Below, one piece after another: positions 15,515-24,678 of a stretch of 64,000 nucleotides of DNA; positions within the stretch are counted from its first letter, which is position 1, and each line of letters opens with the position of its first letter. The stretch is from VHCN01 sp964589935. Lineage in GTDB: Bacteria > Verrucomicrobiota > Verrucomicrobiia > Limisphaerales > VHCN01. Made by a program: the position numbers and the translations under genes. The notes beneath the pieces were generated by a model that worked only from the letters and a program-made list of their open reading frames with translations, did not search any database and was not told the DNA's origin. The stretch spans positions 434,001 through 498,000 of the forward strand of contig CAZPVD010000001.1 in assembly GCA_964589935.1 (NCBI GenBank), read 5' to 3'.

Positions 15515-18500
15515 TTGAGTTCCTGCAAACCACATTTGTTGTCGAGACACATGGCGGTAGCCATAGCCGCTGTGCTTCCCAGCTTTCTCGCCGTAGTGAC
15601 GAGCGGCGCTGACCGCGCTGAGGCTGACTTGGAGCACCGCTTCACCGCGACCGTGCGGCCGTTCGTCGAGACGTATTGCGTTTCTTGTCATAGCAAGGAG
15701 AAAGCAAAAGCGCAGCTTGACCTCAGCACGTTTTCAATAATGTCGGCGGTGGTTCAGGATCATCCCCGCTGGGCGCTGGTGCTGGAAAAACTCACAGCGA
15801 AAGAGATGCCGCCCGAGGAAGCAAAGAAGCAGCCTGCGCCTAAGCAACGGGCGGAGGTCGTCGCGTGGATTCAGGCGATGCGCCGGCATGAGGCGGAGAA
15901 GCACGCGGGCGATCCCGGCCCGGTGCTCGCGCGACGCTTGAGCAACGCCGAATACGATTACACCATTCACGATTTGACGGGCGTGGACTTGCGACCCACG
16001 AAGGAATTTCCGGTGGATCCGGCGAATCAAGCGGGCTTCGACAATTCCGGCGAGTCGCTGGCGATGTCGCCGGCATTGCTGAAGAAGTATCTGCAAGCCG
16101 CGCGCTCCGTCGCCGACCATCTCGTGCTCAAGCCGGACGGCTTCGATTTCGCTCCGCATCCGGTGCTCGCCGAGACAGATCGCGACAAGTATTCCATCCT
16201 GCGCATCGTGGATTTCTACAAGCGGCAGCCGACGGACTACGCGGATTATTTTCTCGCCGCCTGGCGATACCAGCACCGAGCCGTGCTGGGCAAGCGCCGC
16301 GCGACTCTCGCGGACATTGCCGCCGAATTCAAAGTGAGTCCGAAATATCTCGAACTCGTCTGGACCACGCTGACAGAGGCGAGTGACAAGGTCGGACCCA
16401 TCGCAAAACTTCAGGCGATGTGGCGCGCGCTGCCGAAGCCGGACGCGAAGCAGCCGGAAGCGGCGCGCGGCGGCTGCGAGGCGATGCGCGACTTCGTTGT
16501 CGGCCTGCGCAAGAAACTTGTCTGGCATTTTCCAAACTTGGAACTCAGGGGTGTTTCCTCCGGTGGGCAATGCTTCATCATGTGGAAGAACCGCCAATAC
16601 GCGACGCATCGCCGAATACTGAATCCCGACACTCTGGAATTCGGCGGCGTTCCGCGGCCGCGGCCCGCTTCAAAAAAATCCAAGGAAGAATCAGACGAGG
16701 AAAAGCCGGCACCCGATCCGGCCATGCACGGGCCTGACCCCGACTTGTTCGTTCCCGCTGACGAGCGTGAGCGCGCGGCTTACATCACGTCGTTCGAGCG
16801 GTTCTGCAATGTGTTTCCCGACGCCTTTTACATCTCGGAGCGCGGGCGGATGCACCTCGAGCGCCCCAACGACAAGGGTCGCCTGTTGAGCGCGGGCTTT
16901 CACAACATGATGGGCTACTTCCGAGACGACGCGCCGCTTATGGAATTGATTCTCGACGACAACGGTCGTCGTGAACTGGATCGGCTCTGGCTGGAATTTG
17001 ATTTCGTAGCGTTCGTGCCCGAGCGCCAGCACAAGGAGTTCATCTTTTACGAGCGCGCCGAGTCCAAGACCATCAAAGGCCCGGAGTTCGACTTCGCGCG
17101 CTCCGAGGACAAGGACGTGACGTCCGCGGCGAAGCTCCAGCGTCTCGCCGATGTGTATCTCGCGATGGCGCGCGCGAGCCTGGCCAACAACGGCGGCCAG
17201 CCGATGGTGATTGATGTCATCGCAGACCATTTCAAAATCACCTCGGCGAACATCCGCGCCATCGAGAAGGCGCGCGCGGCGGCGGAACCCACTCACCTCC
17301 CTGCGTTGCTCAAGTTTGCCGAGCGCGCCTACCGACATCCGCTGGCGCAGACGGAACGCGACGAACTGCTGGCCTTCTACCGCTCGCTGCGCGAGAAGGA
17401 CGGCTTGAGCCACGAGGACGCGATTCGCGATTCGGTCGTGAGCGTGCTCATGTCGCCGCACTTCTGTTACCGTGTTGACTTGGTCGAAGCTGCGGGTGCC
17501 TCCAAATCTGGTAGGGCTGACCTGCCGGTCAGCCGAGACGCGCGGCAGCGCGTCCCTACCACACGTCCTCTGTCCGACTACGCTCTCGCCAGCCGCTTGA
17601 GTTATTTTCTATGGTCCAGTATGCCGGACGAGGAACTGCTCGCCCACGCTGCCGTCGGCGATTTGCACAAGCCGGAAGTTCTCGCCGCGCAGGCCCGCCG
17701 CATGATGAAAGACCCGCGCATTCGCGGCCTCGCCGTGGAGTTCGGCGGCAACTGGCTCGACTTCCGCCGCTTCGAGGAGCACAACGCCGTGGACCGTGAG
17801 CGCTTCCCCGCCTTCAACGACGAACTGCGTCAGGCGATGTTCGAGGAGCCAGTGCGCTTCATCCTCGATGTCGTCACCGAGAATCGTTCCGTGCTGGAGT
17901 TTCTTTACGCGAAGCACACGTTCGTCAACGCGCCGCTGGCGAAGCACTACGGCCTGGCTGACTTGAACGCGCCTCCGAACACGTGGCTCCGCGTCGAAAA
18001 CGCCGACCGCTACGAGCGCGGCGGTCTGCTGCCGATGGCTGTTTTCCAAACCAAGAACGCGCCCGGTCTGCGCACCAGTCCGGTGAAGCGCGGCTATTGG
18101 GTCGTGCGCCGTGTGCTGGGTGAAGTGATTCCGCCGCCGCCCGCCACCGTGCCGGAACTGCCGCACGACGAGGCGAAGCTGGACCTGCCACTGCGCGAGG
18201 TGCTCGCCAAACATCGCGAGGACAAGAGCTGCGCCACCTGCCACGCGCGCTTTGATTCCTTCGGACTCGTGTTTGAAAACTACGGCCCCGTCGGCGAGCG
18301 GCGCGAAAAGGATTTGGGCGGTCGCCCGGTGGACACGCGCGCGACTTTCCCCGGCGGCAGCGAGCGGACGGGACTCGACGGCCTGCGCGCCTACATCCGC
18401 GAGCAGCGCCAGGATGACTTTCTCGACAACCTCTCCCGCAAGCTGCTAGCCTACGCGCTGGGACGCAGCCTTATGCTTTCCGACGACATCACAATTCGGG

Positions 18501-18622
18501 AGATGCGGACGAAGCTCGCCGCGAACGGCCACCGCTTCGGCAGCCTCGTCGAGAGCATCGTAACCAGCCCGCAGTTCCGAAATAAACGAGCCTCTGACCA
18601 CCTCGCATTGAAAGGCGAATAA
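15515..18622 (+). CDS. Secreted PSCyt1-DUF1587/1595/1592/1588/1585 protein with two CxxCH motifs
   Basis: A 1035-residue exported protein of the PVC-type DUF1592 family, function unknown. After the signal peptide comes a PSCyt1-like domain with CVSCH at 55-59, then DUF1587 (RRLSNAEYDYTIHDLTGVDL near 149), DUF1595, DUF1592 (LSDYALASRLSYFLWSSMPD near 685), DUF1588 with a second heme-type motif CATCH at 906-910, and DUF1585 at the C-terminus. Such proteins are thought to be periplasmic or surface multidomain cytochromes. The TTG start is kept because it supplies the positive n-region of the signal; ATG 15551 is the alternative. A 17-residue insertion at 666-682 is encoded by a perfect palindromic element (see the repeat at 17510-17560). 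The DUF1552 partner begins one base after the stop. Confidence 0.9.
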   Translation: MSSCKPHLLSRHMAVAIAAVLPSFLAVVTSGADRAEADLEHRFTATVRPFVETYCVSCHSKEKAKAQLDLSTFSIMSAVVQDHPRWALVLEKLTAKEMPPEEAKKQPAPKQRAEVVAWIQAMRRHEAEKHAGDPGPVLARRLSNAEYDYTIHDLTGVDLRPTKEFPVDPANQAGFDNSGESLAMSPALLKKYLQAARSVADHLVLKPDGFDFAPHPVLAETDRDKYSILRIVDFYKRQPTDYADYFLAAWRYQHRAVLGKRRATLADIAAEFKVSPKYLELVWTTLTEASDKVGPIAKLQAMWRALPKPDAKQPEAARGGCEAMRDFVVGLRKKLVWHFPNLELRGVSSGGQCFIMWKNRQYATHRRILNPDTLEFGGVPRPRPASKKSKEESDEEKPAPDPAMHGPDPDLFVPADERERAAYITSFERFCNVFPDAFYISERGRMHLERPNDKGRLLSAGFHNMMGYFRDDAPLMELILDDNGRRELDRLWLEFDFVAFVPERQHKEFIFYERAESKTIKGPEFDFARSEDKDVTSAAKLQRLADVYLAMARASLANNGGQPMVIDVIADHFKITSANIRAIEKARAAAEPTHLPALLKFAERAYRHPLAQTERDELLAFYRSLREKDGLSHEDAIRDSVVSVLMSPHFCYRVDLVEAAGASKSGRADLPVSRDARQRVPTTRPLSDYALASRLSYFLWSSMPDEELLAHAAVGDLHKPEVLAAQARRMMKDPRIRGLAVEFGGNWLDFRRFEEHNAVDRERFPAFNDELRQAMFEEPVRFILDVVTENRSVLEFLYAKHTFVNAPLAKHYGLADLNAPPNTWLRVENADRYERGGLLPMAVFQTKNAPGLRTSPVKRGYWVVRRVLGEVIPPPPATVPELPHDEAKLDLPLREVLAKHREDKSCATCHARFDSFGLVFENYGPVGERREKDLGGRPVDTRATFPGGSERTGLDGLRAYIREQRQDDFLDNLSRKLLAYALGRSLMLSDDITIREMRTKLAANGHRFGSLVESIVTSPQFRNKRASDHLALKGE
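17510..17560. repeat. 51-nt double-hairpin palindromic element inserted in frame in a DUF1592 gene
   Basis: Parsed exactly from the sequence: outer arms GGTAGG and CCTACC (6 bp) close two hairpins. Hairpin 1 (17516-17533) has stem GCTGACC/GGTCAGC and loop TGCC; hairpin 2 (17537-17554) has stem GACGCGC/GCGCGTC and loop GGCA; CGA separates them. All stems are perfect and the two tetraloops are complementary. The element is 17 codons long and begins on a codon boundary, encoding GRADLPVSRDARQRVPT within the linker between DUF1595 and DUF1592. It resembles the REP-like palindromes seen in large verrucomicrobial genomes. Confidence 0.85.
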
Positions 18623-18623
18623 T

Positions 18624-19979
18624 ATGCGTGACTCAAAACAAAATGCTCCCACCGCCCGCCGTCACCGCCTCGCGCGTCGCACGTTCCTGCGGGGCGTTGG
18701 CGTCACCATTGCGTTGCCGTGGCTTGAATCCATTCCCGTTTGGGGCGCGACGACTCCCAAAGCGGACGCGCCGGGGCCGTTTCCAAAACGCTTCTGCGTG
18801 CAGTTCATGGGCAACGGCATCAACGCGAATCATTGGTGGGCGAAAGGTTCCGGCGCGGAAATGGAACTGGGCAAGAGCCTGTCGCCGCTGGAGCCCTTTA
18901 AGACGAAGGTCAACGTCATCAACGGTCTGTTCAACAAGCCATCCACCGGCGTCGGCATTCATCCGGGCATGACGGGCAACATTCTTTCCGGGATGCCGCT
19001 GCAAAAGGGCGCGGTGCTGCACGGCGGCATCAGCATGGACCAGGTGCTCGCAAATCAAATCGGCCAGGACACCGTGCAGCCGAGCATGGTGCTCGCGTGC
19101 GAGCAGCCGCTCACCGGTTACCACGAGACGAATTTCTCGATGGCCTATAGCTCGCACATCTCGTGGCAGAGCGCGGATTCGCCGGTGCCGACGGAGGTTT
19201 ATCCTTCGCTCGCCTTCGACAGCCTGTTTGAAAACAGCGGCAGCCGGCGCACGCAAAGCGTCCTCGACCGCGTGAAAGAACAGGCAGAAAGCCTGAGCCG
19301 CAAGGTCAGCGCCACTGACAAGACCAAGCTCGACGAATACCTCACCAGCGTCCGCGAAGTGGAGAAGCGCGCCGAACGGATGCGCGCCGACAAGGCGAAG
19401 GCCGACGCGAACGCGAAGGACAAGGGCCGTCCGCTCTTCACGATGAAGCGTCCCGACAACGGCCTGCCCGAAGACCTCCGCGAGCACATGCGCCTGATGT
19501 GCGACATCGTCGCGCTCGGCTTCCAGACGGACAAGACGCGCGTCGCCTCGATGCTGATGTGCCGCGACTTGTCGGGGCTGTTCTATCCTTTCCTCGATGT
19601 CCGCGACGCGCATCATCCCGCCTCGCACAACGACCAGTCCGACGGCTACGAGCGCGTGTCGCGCTTCTACGTCGGCCAGCTCGCTTACCTCGCGTCGAAG
19701 TTGAACGCGATGCCGGAAGGCGAAGGCACCGTGCTCGACAACTCATGTTTGCTTTTCGTGAACAACATGTGGTCCGGCAGCCGGCACGACAACTCCAAGC
19801 TCCCCGTGCTCACGGTCGGTGGCCTGGGCGGCGTGTTGCAAACCGGCCGCGTCCTCGACTATCGCGAGAAGGGCGACGACAACCGCAAGCTGTGCAGCCT
19901 GTATCTCTCGCTGATGGACCGCATGGATGTGAAGCTATCGCGCTTCGGCGACGCCGAGACGCGCCTCGCCGGTCTTTGA
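18624..19979 (+). CDS. Secreted DUF1552 protein with Tat-type signal
   Basis: A 451-residue partner of the upstream DUF1592 protein, starting one base after its stop codon with an AAAGG ribosome site inside the upstream gene. The N-terminus has a twin-arginine signal (RRTFLRGVGVTIALPWLE, arginines 18-19), so it should be exported folded through the Tat system. The body matches DUF1552, which is related to DUF1501 and the alkaline-phosphatase/sulfatase fold: KRFCVQFMGNGINANHW near 53, an SGMPLQKGA loop and the segment HHPASHNDQSDGYERV near 333. The biochemical activity of DUF1552 is not established; pairing with DUF1592 is a well-known PVC gene arrangement. Confidence 0.9.
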   Translation: MRDSKQNAPTARRHRLARRTFLRGVGVTIALPWLESIPVWGATTPKADAPGPFPKRFCVQFMGNGINANHWWAKGSGAEMELGKSLSPLEPFKTKVNVINGLFNKPSTGVGIHPGMTGNILSGMPLQKGAVLHGGISMDQVLANQIGQDTVQPSMVLACEQPLTGYHETNFSMAYSSHISWQSADSPVPTEVYPSLAFDSLFENSGSRRTQSVLDRVKEQAESLSRKVSATDKTKLDEYLTSVREVEKRAERMRADKAKADANAKDKGRPLFTMKRPDNGLPEDLREHMRLMCDIVALGFQTDKTRVASMLMCRDLSGLFYPFLDVRDAHHPASHNDQSDGYERVSRFYVGQLAYLASKLNAMPEGEGTVLDNSCLLFVNNMWSGSRHDNSKLPVLTVGGLGGVLQTGRVLDYREKGDDNRKLCSLYLSLMDRMDVKLSRFGDAETRLAGL

Positions 19980-20074
19980 ACGTGTATGCGGCCCGAGACG
20001 ACGCAAATTGCACGCTGCTGTGGCTAAAAGAATTTGCGATTAAAACGCAACCTTCAGCGTCCAAGCTGCCGTTC

Positions 20075-22429
20075 ATGATTTTGCGCATTCGTTCAATTCT
20101 TTGCGTGCCCGCTGTGCTGACGTTACTCGCCGGCAGCGCGCGAGGCGCGGAATTGAAACCTTACAGCGGCGCGGGCTGCTCGGCGTTGGATGATTACTTC
20201 GCGAACGAAGTCTGGGCCAAGGTCGCCGCCGAGTCCTGCCTCAAGTGCCACAAGCCCGGCGGTGACGCGGAGGATTCCAAGCTCGTGCTGCGCGACCCGG
20301 CACGCGTGTCGGGAACGGAGCGCACCGAGGCGATGCGCGCGAATCGAGCGGCCTTCGCCGCGATGGCGTTGGCGAAGGAAGGTAAATCCACGCGCCTGTT
20401 GCTCAAGGCCACCGGCCAGGTGAAGCACGGCGGCAAGGAGGCGGTGAAGAAGAATTCCTCCGGCCAGCGCATCCTCGCCGAGTTCGCGCGGCTGGTGAAC
20501 GCGCCGGATGCCGCTACGCTTGCGAAGGCTTCAGCAAACGCCGAGAAGAACGCGCCGCCGTTCTTCGCCGGCGTGGTGATGCTGGACGACCGCCAGCTCT
20601 TGCGCCGCGTGACGCTCCAACTCGGCGCACGTCTGCCGACGGATGCGGAGATGAGCGCGGTGACCTCGCAGGGCGTGAAGGCGATGCCGGCGATTCTCGA
20701 CGCGCTGCTGAAGGAGGACGCCTTCTATGACCGATTGCGCGAGGGATTCAACGACATCTTCCTCACGCTGGGCGTGGACGGAAATCCCGACCAGTCGGTG
20801 CTGTCCTACGAGCACTTCGAGAAGTCGCGCGGCTGGTATCAGAACAAGGAGTTGAACAAGGAATTTCTCGACCGCTTCACTGACGAGAAGGAGCGGCGGC
20901 AGGCGGGCTACCAGCTCGCAAGCGATTACCGCAAGGCGCTGCTCGCCGAACCGATGCGGCTCATCGAGCACATCGTGCGCAACGAGCGGCCGTTCACGGA
21001 AATCGTGACGGCGGATTACTTCATGGTCTCGCCCTACGGCGCGCGCGGTTACGGGATTTTTGACGACGTGAAGGACAAGTTCAAAAACCCGAGCGACCCG
21101 TTCGAGTTCATCCCGGTGAAGTTAAAGGCGCTCACGGGCCGCAGCAAAAGCGAGAACCAGGATTCCGCCACGGGCTTCTATCCGCACGCCGGTTTGCTCA
21201 GTGCGTTCCAGTATCTCACGCGCTACCCGACGACCGACACCAACCGCAACCGCCAGCGCGCCCGCGTTTATTTCCTGCACTTCCTCGGTGTTGACGTGCT
21301 CGAACTGGCCGCGCGCGTGAGCGATGCGGCGGCGGTCTCCGCGAAGTTCGAGAACCCCACGATGCAGGCGAGCGAGTGCGTCGTGTGCCACAAGACGATT
21401 GACCCGGTGGCCGGGCTGTTTCAGGACTACTGGCGCTTCGCGGACATGGGCGTTTATGGAAAGCGGAAAGGCGGCTGGTTCAAAGATATGTTCGCGCCCG
21501 GCTTCGAGGGCGAGGATATGCCGGAGAGCGAGCGCTGGCGTGCGTTGCAATGGCTCGGCGAGCGCACCGCGAAGGACCCGCGCTTCGCCGTCGCGATGGT
21601 CGAGCACGCTTATTACATTCTGAGCGGACGGAAAGTTCTACTGCCGCCGAAGGACTTGGAAGACCCGCTCTTCGCCGCGAAGCGCCGCGCTTACGCCGAG
21701 CAGCGGAAGCAAATCGAAGCCATCGCCACGCGCTTCGCCGCGACGGGTTTCAACTTTAAGCAAGTGCTCAGGGACTGGGTCGCCTCCGACTTCTACCGCG
21801 CCGACGGCCTCGCGACCGCCGCCGCGAATCCCGCGCGCCGCGCCGAGCTGGACGACCTCGGTCTCGTGCGGATGCTCGCGCCGGAGCAGGTCGAGCGGAA
21901 GGTCGCCGCGATTTTCGGCAAGGGCTGGGGCCGCCTGAAGCACGGCGACGGCGGGCTGGACATGCTCTACGGCGGCATTGACTCGAAGGAAGTCACCGAG
22001 CGCGCCGCCGACCCGAGCGGCGCGATGGGCGCGATCCAGCGCATCCTCGCCAACGACGTCGCCTGCAAGCAGACCGCGCTGGATTTCAGTCGCGCGCCCA
22101 GCGACCGGAAACTTTTCCCGAGCATCGAGCCAGACGTGGTGCCCGGCACCGCCGAGGCGGACGCGCAGATTCGCCGCGCCATTGTGCATCTGCACCAACG
22201 CATCGTCGGGCGCTTCGACAAGCCGGACTCGCCGGAAGTTTCGCGCACCTTCGACCTCTTCGCCGGCATCGTCAGCGACGCGGCGGCGAAGAAGAATTTT
22301 GAGAAGCAGGAGAATTATTCCTGCCGCCAAAATCTCGTGCAGCCCGTGCCGGACCCGAACTACACCGTCCGCGCCTGGCGCGCGGTGGTGACGTATTTGC
22401 TGCGGAGGCAGGAGTTCTTGTATGAGTGA
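20075..22429 (+). CDS. Secreted PSCyt-like protein with two CxxCH motifs (divergent DUF1592 relative)
   Basis: A 784-residue exported protein. The open frame extends far upstream into the DUF1552 gene, but the real start is ATG 20075, which gives a signal peptide (MILRIRSILCVPAVLTLLAG, cleavage after ARG-A). A heme-type motif CLKCH lies at 55-59. In the second half, CVVCH at 435-439 is followed by KTIDPVAGLFQDYW, which parallels the DUF1588 CATCHARFDSFGLVFENYG segment of the neighbouring protein. The domain order therefore mirrors DUF1592 proteins, although the sequence between is strongly diverged. Its partner is the DUF1501-like gene at 22892, separated from it by a small unrelated gene. 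Function unknown; periplasmic or surface location inferred. Confidence 0.8.
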   Translation: MILRIRSILCVPAVLTLLAGSARGAELKPYSGAGCSALDDYFANEVWAKVAAESCLKCHKPGGDAEDSKLVLRDPARVSGTERTEAMRANRAAFAAMALAKEGKSTRLLLKATGQVKHGGKEAVKKNSSGQRILAEFARLVNAPDAATLAKASANAEKNAPPFFAGVVMLDDRQLLRRVTLQLGARLPTDAEMSAVTSQGVKAMPAILDALLKEDAFYDRLREGFNDIFLTLGVDGNPDQSVLSYEHFEKSRGWYQNKELNKEFLDRFTDEKERRQAGYQLASDYRKALLAEPMRLIEHIVRNERPFTEIVTADYFMVSPYGARGYGIFDDVKDKFKNPSDPFEFIPVKLKALTGRSKSENQDSATGFYPHAGLLSAFQYLTRYPTTDTNRNRQRARVYFLHFLGVDVLELAARVSDAAAVSAKFENPTMQASECVVCHKTIDPVAGLFQDYWRFADMGVYGKRKGGWFKDMFAPGFEGEDMPESERWRALQWLGERTAKDPRFAVAMVEHAYYILSGRKVLLPPKDLEDPLFAAKRRAYAEQRKQIEAIATRFAATGFNFKQVLRDWVASDFYRADGLATAAANPARRAELDDLGLVRMLAPEQVERKVAAIFGKGWGRLKHGDGGLDMLYGGIDSKEVTERAADPSGAMGAIQRILANDVACKQTALDFSRAPSDRKLFPSIEPDVVPGTAEADAQIRRAIVHLHQRIVGRFDKPDSPEVSRTFDLFAGIVSDAAAKKNFEKQENYSCRQNLVQPVPDPNYTVRAWRAVVTYLLRRQEFLYE

Positions 22430-22483
22430 CCGATACTCTCTCGTTGATATGGCCCTTGGACTGCCTCAATCTCGACGCTACGC

Positions 22484-22837
22484 ATGAGCCCGGACATTAC
22501 AGCACCGATTGATGTCACAGGCACTTGGCTGCATGAAAGCAAATCGGAGGTTGATTTGAAGAGCGCTGTCACCTTGCACACACGTCTTGAGTGGAACTTC
22601 AATCCGGACGGCACGGCGGAATTTGAAGGGCGCTCGCATTCCACCTGCCGGGGAGTTACGACGGAAGAGCCACAGGGGAATCACCAAACCGGAACTTATC
22701 GAGTGGTTGGTTCGAGAATCTTCGTGGATGTCGCAAACCAACCCACCTTAAACGGTTTCTTTACCTTGGTTTCGTCTGACGAGTTAAGGTCATCTGTCGG
22801 CGTGGTCTTCAAGCGAGCCGCCTGTTCAGCAACGTAG
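22484..22837 (+). CDS. Small hypothetical protein between a PSCyt-like and a DUF1501-like gene
   Basis: A 117-residue protein with no signal peptide. It is rich in beta-strand patterns: TGTWLHESKS near 12, TLHTRLEWNFNPDGTAEFEG, the RVVGSRIFVDV strand near 73 and a final strand SVGVVFKRA. This recalls lipocalin-like or META-like small barrels that measure a difference between GTW and an F-x-x-D-G-T strand, but no family is certain. Base composition drops towards its 3' end (roughly half GC in sampled lines) compared with about two thirds in the flanking genes, so it may have been acquired. It interrupts the pair formed by the 20075 and 22892 genes. Confidence 0.5.
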   Translation: MSPDITAPIDVTGTWLHESKSEVDLKSAVTLHTRLEWNFNPDGTAEFEGRSHSTCRGVTTEEPQGNHQTGTYRVVGSRIFVDVANQPTLNGFFTLVSSDELRSSVGVVFKRAACSAT

Positions 22838-22891
22838 AGTTTATCGCATGACACACAAGCTACCCATTCCAATTTGGAGAAACCATCTAAC

Positions 22892-24175
22892 ATGAGACGT
22901 GACTTCCTGAAACTCTGCGCCCTCACCGGACTTGGCTTTGCCTGCCCCGGCGGATTCACCTCGCTGCTGCGCGCGGCGGTGAAGGAGGAGCCGCCTTACG
23001 AGGGGCCGTTCTATATCGTCTTCAACGCCTCGGGCGGCTGGGACACGACCTACTTGATGGACCCCAAGGGCGTGAATGAAATCAACCGGCTCTACCAGGA
23101 CGGCGACATCCTCACGAAGGGCGCGCACAAGTTCGCGCCGACGGACAAGCACAAGACCGGCGGCATGAGCAACGAGGAGTTTTACGCCGAGTTCGGCAGC
23201 GAGCTGCTCACGTTCAACGGCCTCGACTACTCGGTGAACAACCATTCACCCGGCGCGCGTTACATGGCCACCGGCAAGCTCGACAGCCTCGCGTATCCGA
23301 CGTTCGCCGCGCTCGTCGCCGCGTGCAAAGGGCCGACCTGCCCGCTCTCGTTCCTGACGTTTGGAAATTATTCGGCGACGGGAAATGTCGTCGCGATGTC
23401 GCGCGTGCCTTACTTGCAGTCGTTGCAAAAAATCGCGAACGCGGACCATCAAGATGGCAACTTGCGCTCGCCGTATCACGATGACTTCGCCTTGGCGCGC
23501 ATCGAGCAGGCGCTGGCGGAACAGCGCACGTCACGCGCGGCGATGCCGCTTCTTCCGCGGCAGGAGCGTGCGGAGTCCATGCTCTACGCGGCCCAGGTCA
23601 ACTCGAAGACGATGGCGCGCGTGACGCCGCACATTCCCAAGGACGTGCCGAAGGAGCGGCTCGCGCAGCAGGCGGAGATTGCGCTCGCGTCGTTCAAGGC
23701 CGGCGTGTGCGTCTCCGCGAACCTGAGCATCGGCCAGTTCGACAGCCATGCGAACAACGACGTGGACCAGATGAAACTGTTGCCCGAATTACTGGCGGGC
23801 ATCGCCTACACGCTGCGCCGCGCGGAGGCGCTGAAGATTCGCGACCGCCTCGTGGTGGTGATGCAGAGCGAGATGGGCCGCACGCCGACTTACAACAAGG
23901 GCAACGGCAAGGACCACTGGTCCATCGGCTCGGTGATGTTCCTCGGCCCCGGCATCAAGGGCAACCGCGTCATCGGCGCGACGGACGACAAGCAGTTCGG
24001 CGTGAACCTGAACCCGGCGACGCTCGCGCTCGACAAGGACAAGGGCATCAAGATTCGCCCCGAGCACATCCACGAGGCGCTGCGCGAATACGCCGGCATC
24101 GCGGGCCATCCCTTCAGCAAAAAATTTCCCCTTGGCCTCGCCGCCAAGGACAAACTCCAAGGCCTGTTGGGTTAA
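22892..24175 (+). CDS. Secreted DUF1501-like protein
   Basis: A 427-residue protein partnered with the PSCyt-like gene at 20075. The start is ATG 22892, preceded by GGAGA 12 bp upstream; the TTG six codons earlier is ignored. The N-terminus RRDFLKLCALTGLGFACPGG resembles a Tat signal. The body has the DUF1501 hallmarks: IVFNASGGWDTTYLMDPKG near 42, NNHSPGARYMATGKLDS near 122, FDSHANNDVDQMKLLPELL near 290 and the metal-site-like MQSEMGRTPTYNKGNGKDHW near 330. DUF1501 is placed in the alkaline phosphatase-like fold, but no substrate has been shown for it. Exported location inferred. Confidence 0.85.
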   Translation: MRRDFLKLCALTGLGFACPGGFTSLLRAAVKEEPPYEGPFYIVFNASGGWDTTYLMDPKGVNEINRLYQDGDILTKGAHKFAPTDKHKTGGMSNEEFYAEFGSELLTFNGLDYSVNNHSPGARYMATGKLDSLAYPTFAALVAACKGPTCPLSFLTFGNYSATGNVVAMSRVPYLQSLQKIANADHQDGNLRSPYHDDFALARIEQALAEQRTSRAAMPLLPRQERAESMLYAAQVNSKTMARVTPHIPKDVPKERLAQQAEIALASFKAGVCVSANLSIGQFDSHANNDVDQMKLLPELLAGIAYTLRRAEALKIRDRLVVVMQSEMGRTPTYNKGNGKDHWSIGSVMFLGPGIKGNRVIGATDDKQFGVNLNPATLALDKDKGIKIRPEHIHEALREYAGIAGHPFSKKFPLGLAAKDKLQGLLG

Positions 24176-24240
24176 GTGGAAGCCGCTTATCGGGGCGAGA
24201 GGCGGCTCTGCTTCAAGCCATAACTCTACCGGCATTGATC

Positions 24241-24678
24241 CTACTTCGTCCCAACGAACTTGTATTCCTTCGCGTGGACGTATTTGTAAACGATGCCCTT
24301 GTCATCAACGTAGAACGTGTATTGAACGCGAGATCTGAACTGCGGCGTTTCCCCTTTGAACGAGGTTAGCTCACCCTGAGCTGCCGTCGTGGTTCCACTC
24401 ATCGCCGCCGGGTTTCCGCTCGTAACATCGGCTTTCAACTGCGTTGGTTCGCGTATGACCGCGTCGTTCGCCTTTGTCCAGGCCCATATCTCGCCACCCT
24501 GGCCGTCGGGCTTTTTCAACTGAGGCTGCCCGAGTTTTGCCACGAGGCTCGACGAAGGCCGCCCAACAAAACGAGCCATCTCCGATTCCGTGGAAACACA
24601 TCCTGACATTACGACAAAGCCCCCTCCCACCACAGCCGCGGCAAGCGCGCTCAAGCATCGTTTCATTCGTGTTTTCAT
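24241..24678 (-). CDS. Hypothetical lipoprotein
   Basis: A 145-residue protein with a lipoprotein signal peptide (basic MKTRMKR, hydrophobic stretch to about 25, lipobox VMSGC with Cys27). The mature part reads like small outer-membrane lipoproteins of the SmpA/OmlA type: FVGRPSSSLVAKLGQPQLKK near 37, where a helix ends in GxP, followed by a tryptophan strand EIWAWTK and a late strand RVQYTFYVDDKGIVYKY. The similarity to SmpA/BamE is by pattern only, and the insertion rich in Thr and Ala between the halves is unlike BamE. It is convergent with the DUF1501-like gene upstream. Confidence 0.6.
   Translation of the reverse strand: MKTRMKRCLSALAAAVVGGGFVVMSGCVSTESEMARFVGRPSSSLVAKLGQPQLKKPDGQGGEIWAWTKANDAVIREPTQLKADVTSGNPAAMSGTTTAAQGELTSFKGETPQFRSRVQYTFYVDDKGIVYKYVHAKEYKFVGTK

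Noticed and set aside
19499..20074. 192-codon upstream extension of the PSCyt-like gene
   Set aside because: It overlaps the DUF1552 gene in another frame and is Arg-rich without features. The signal peptide beginning at 20075 marks the real start.
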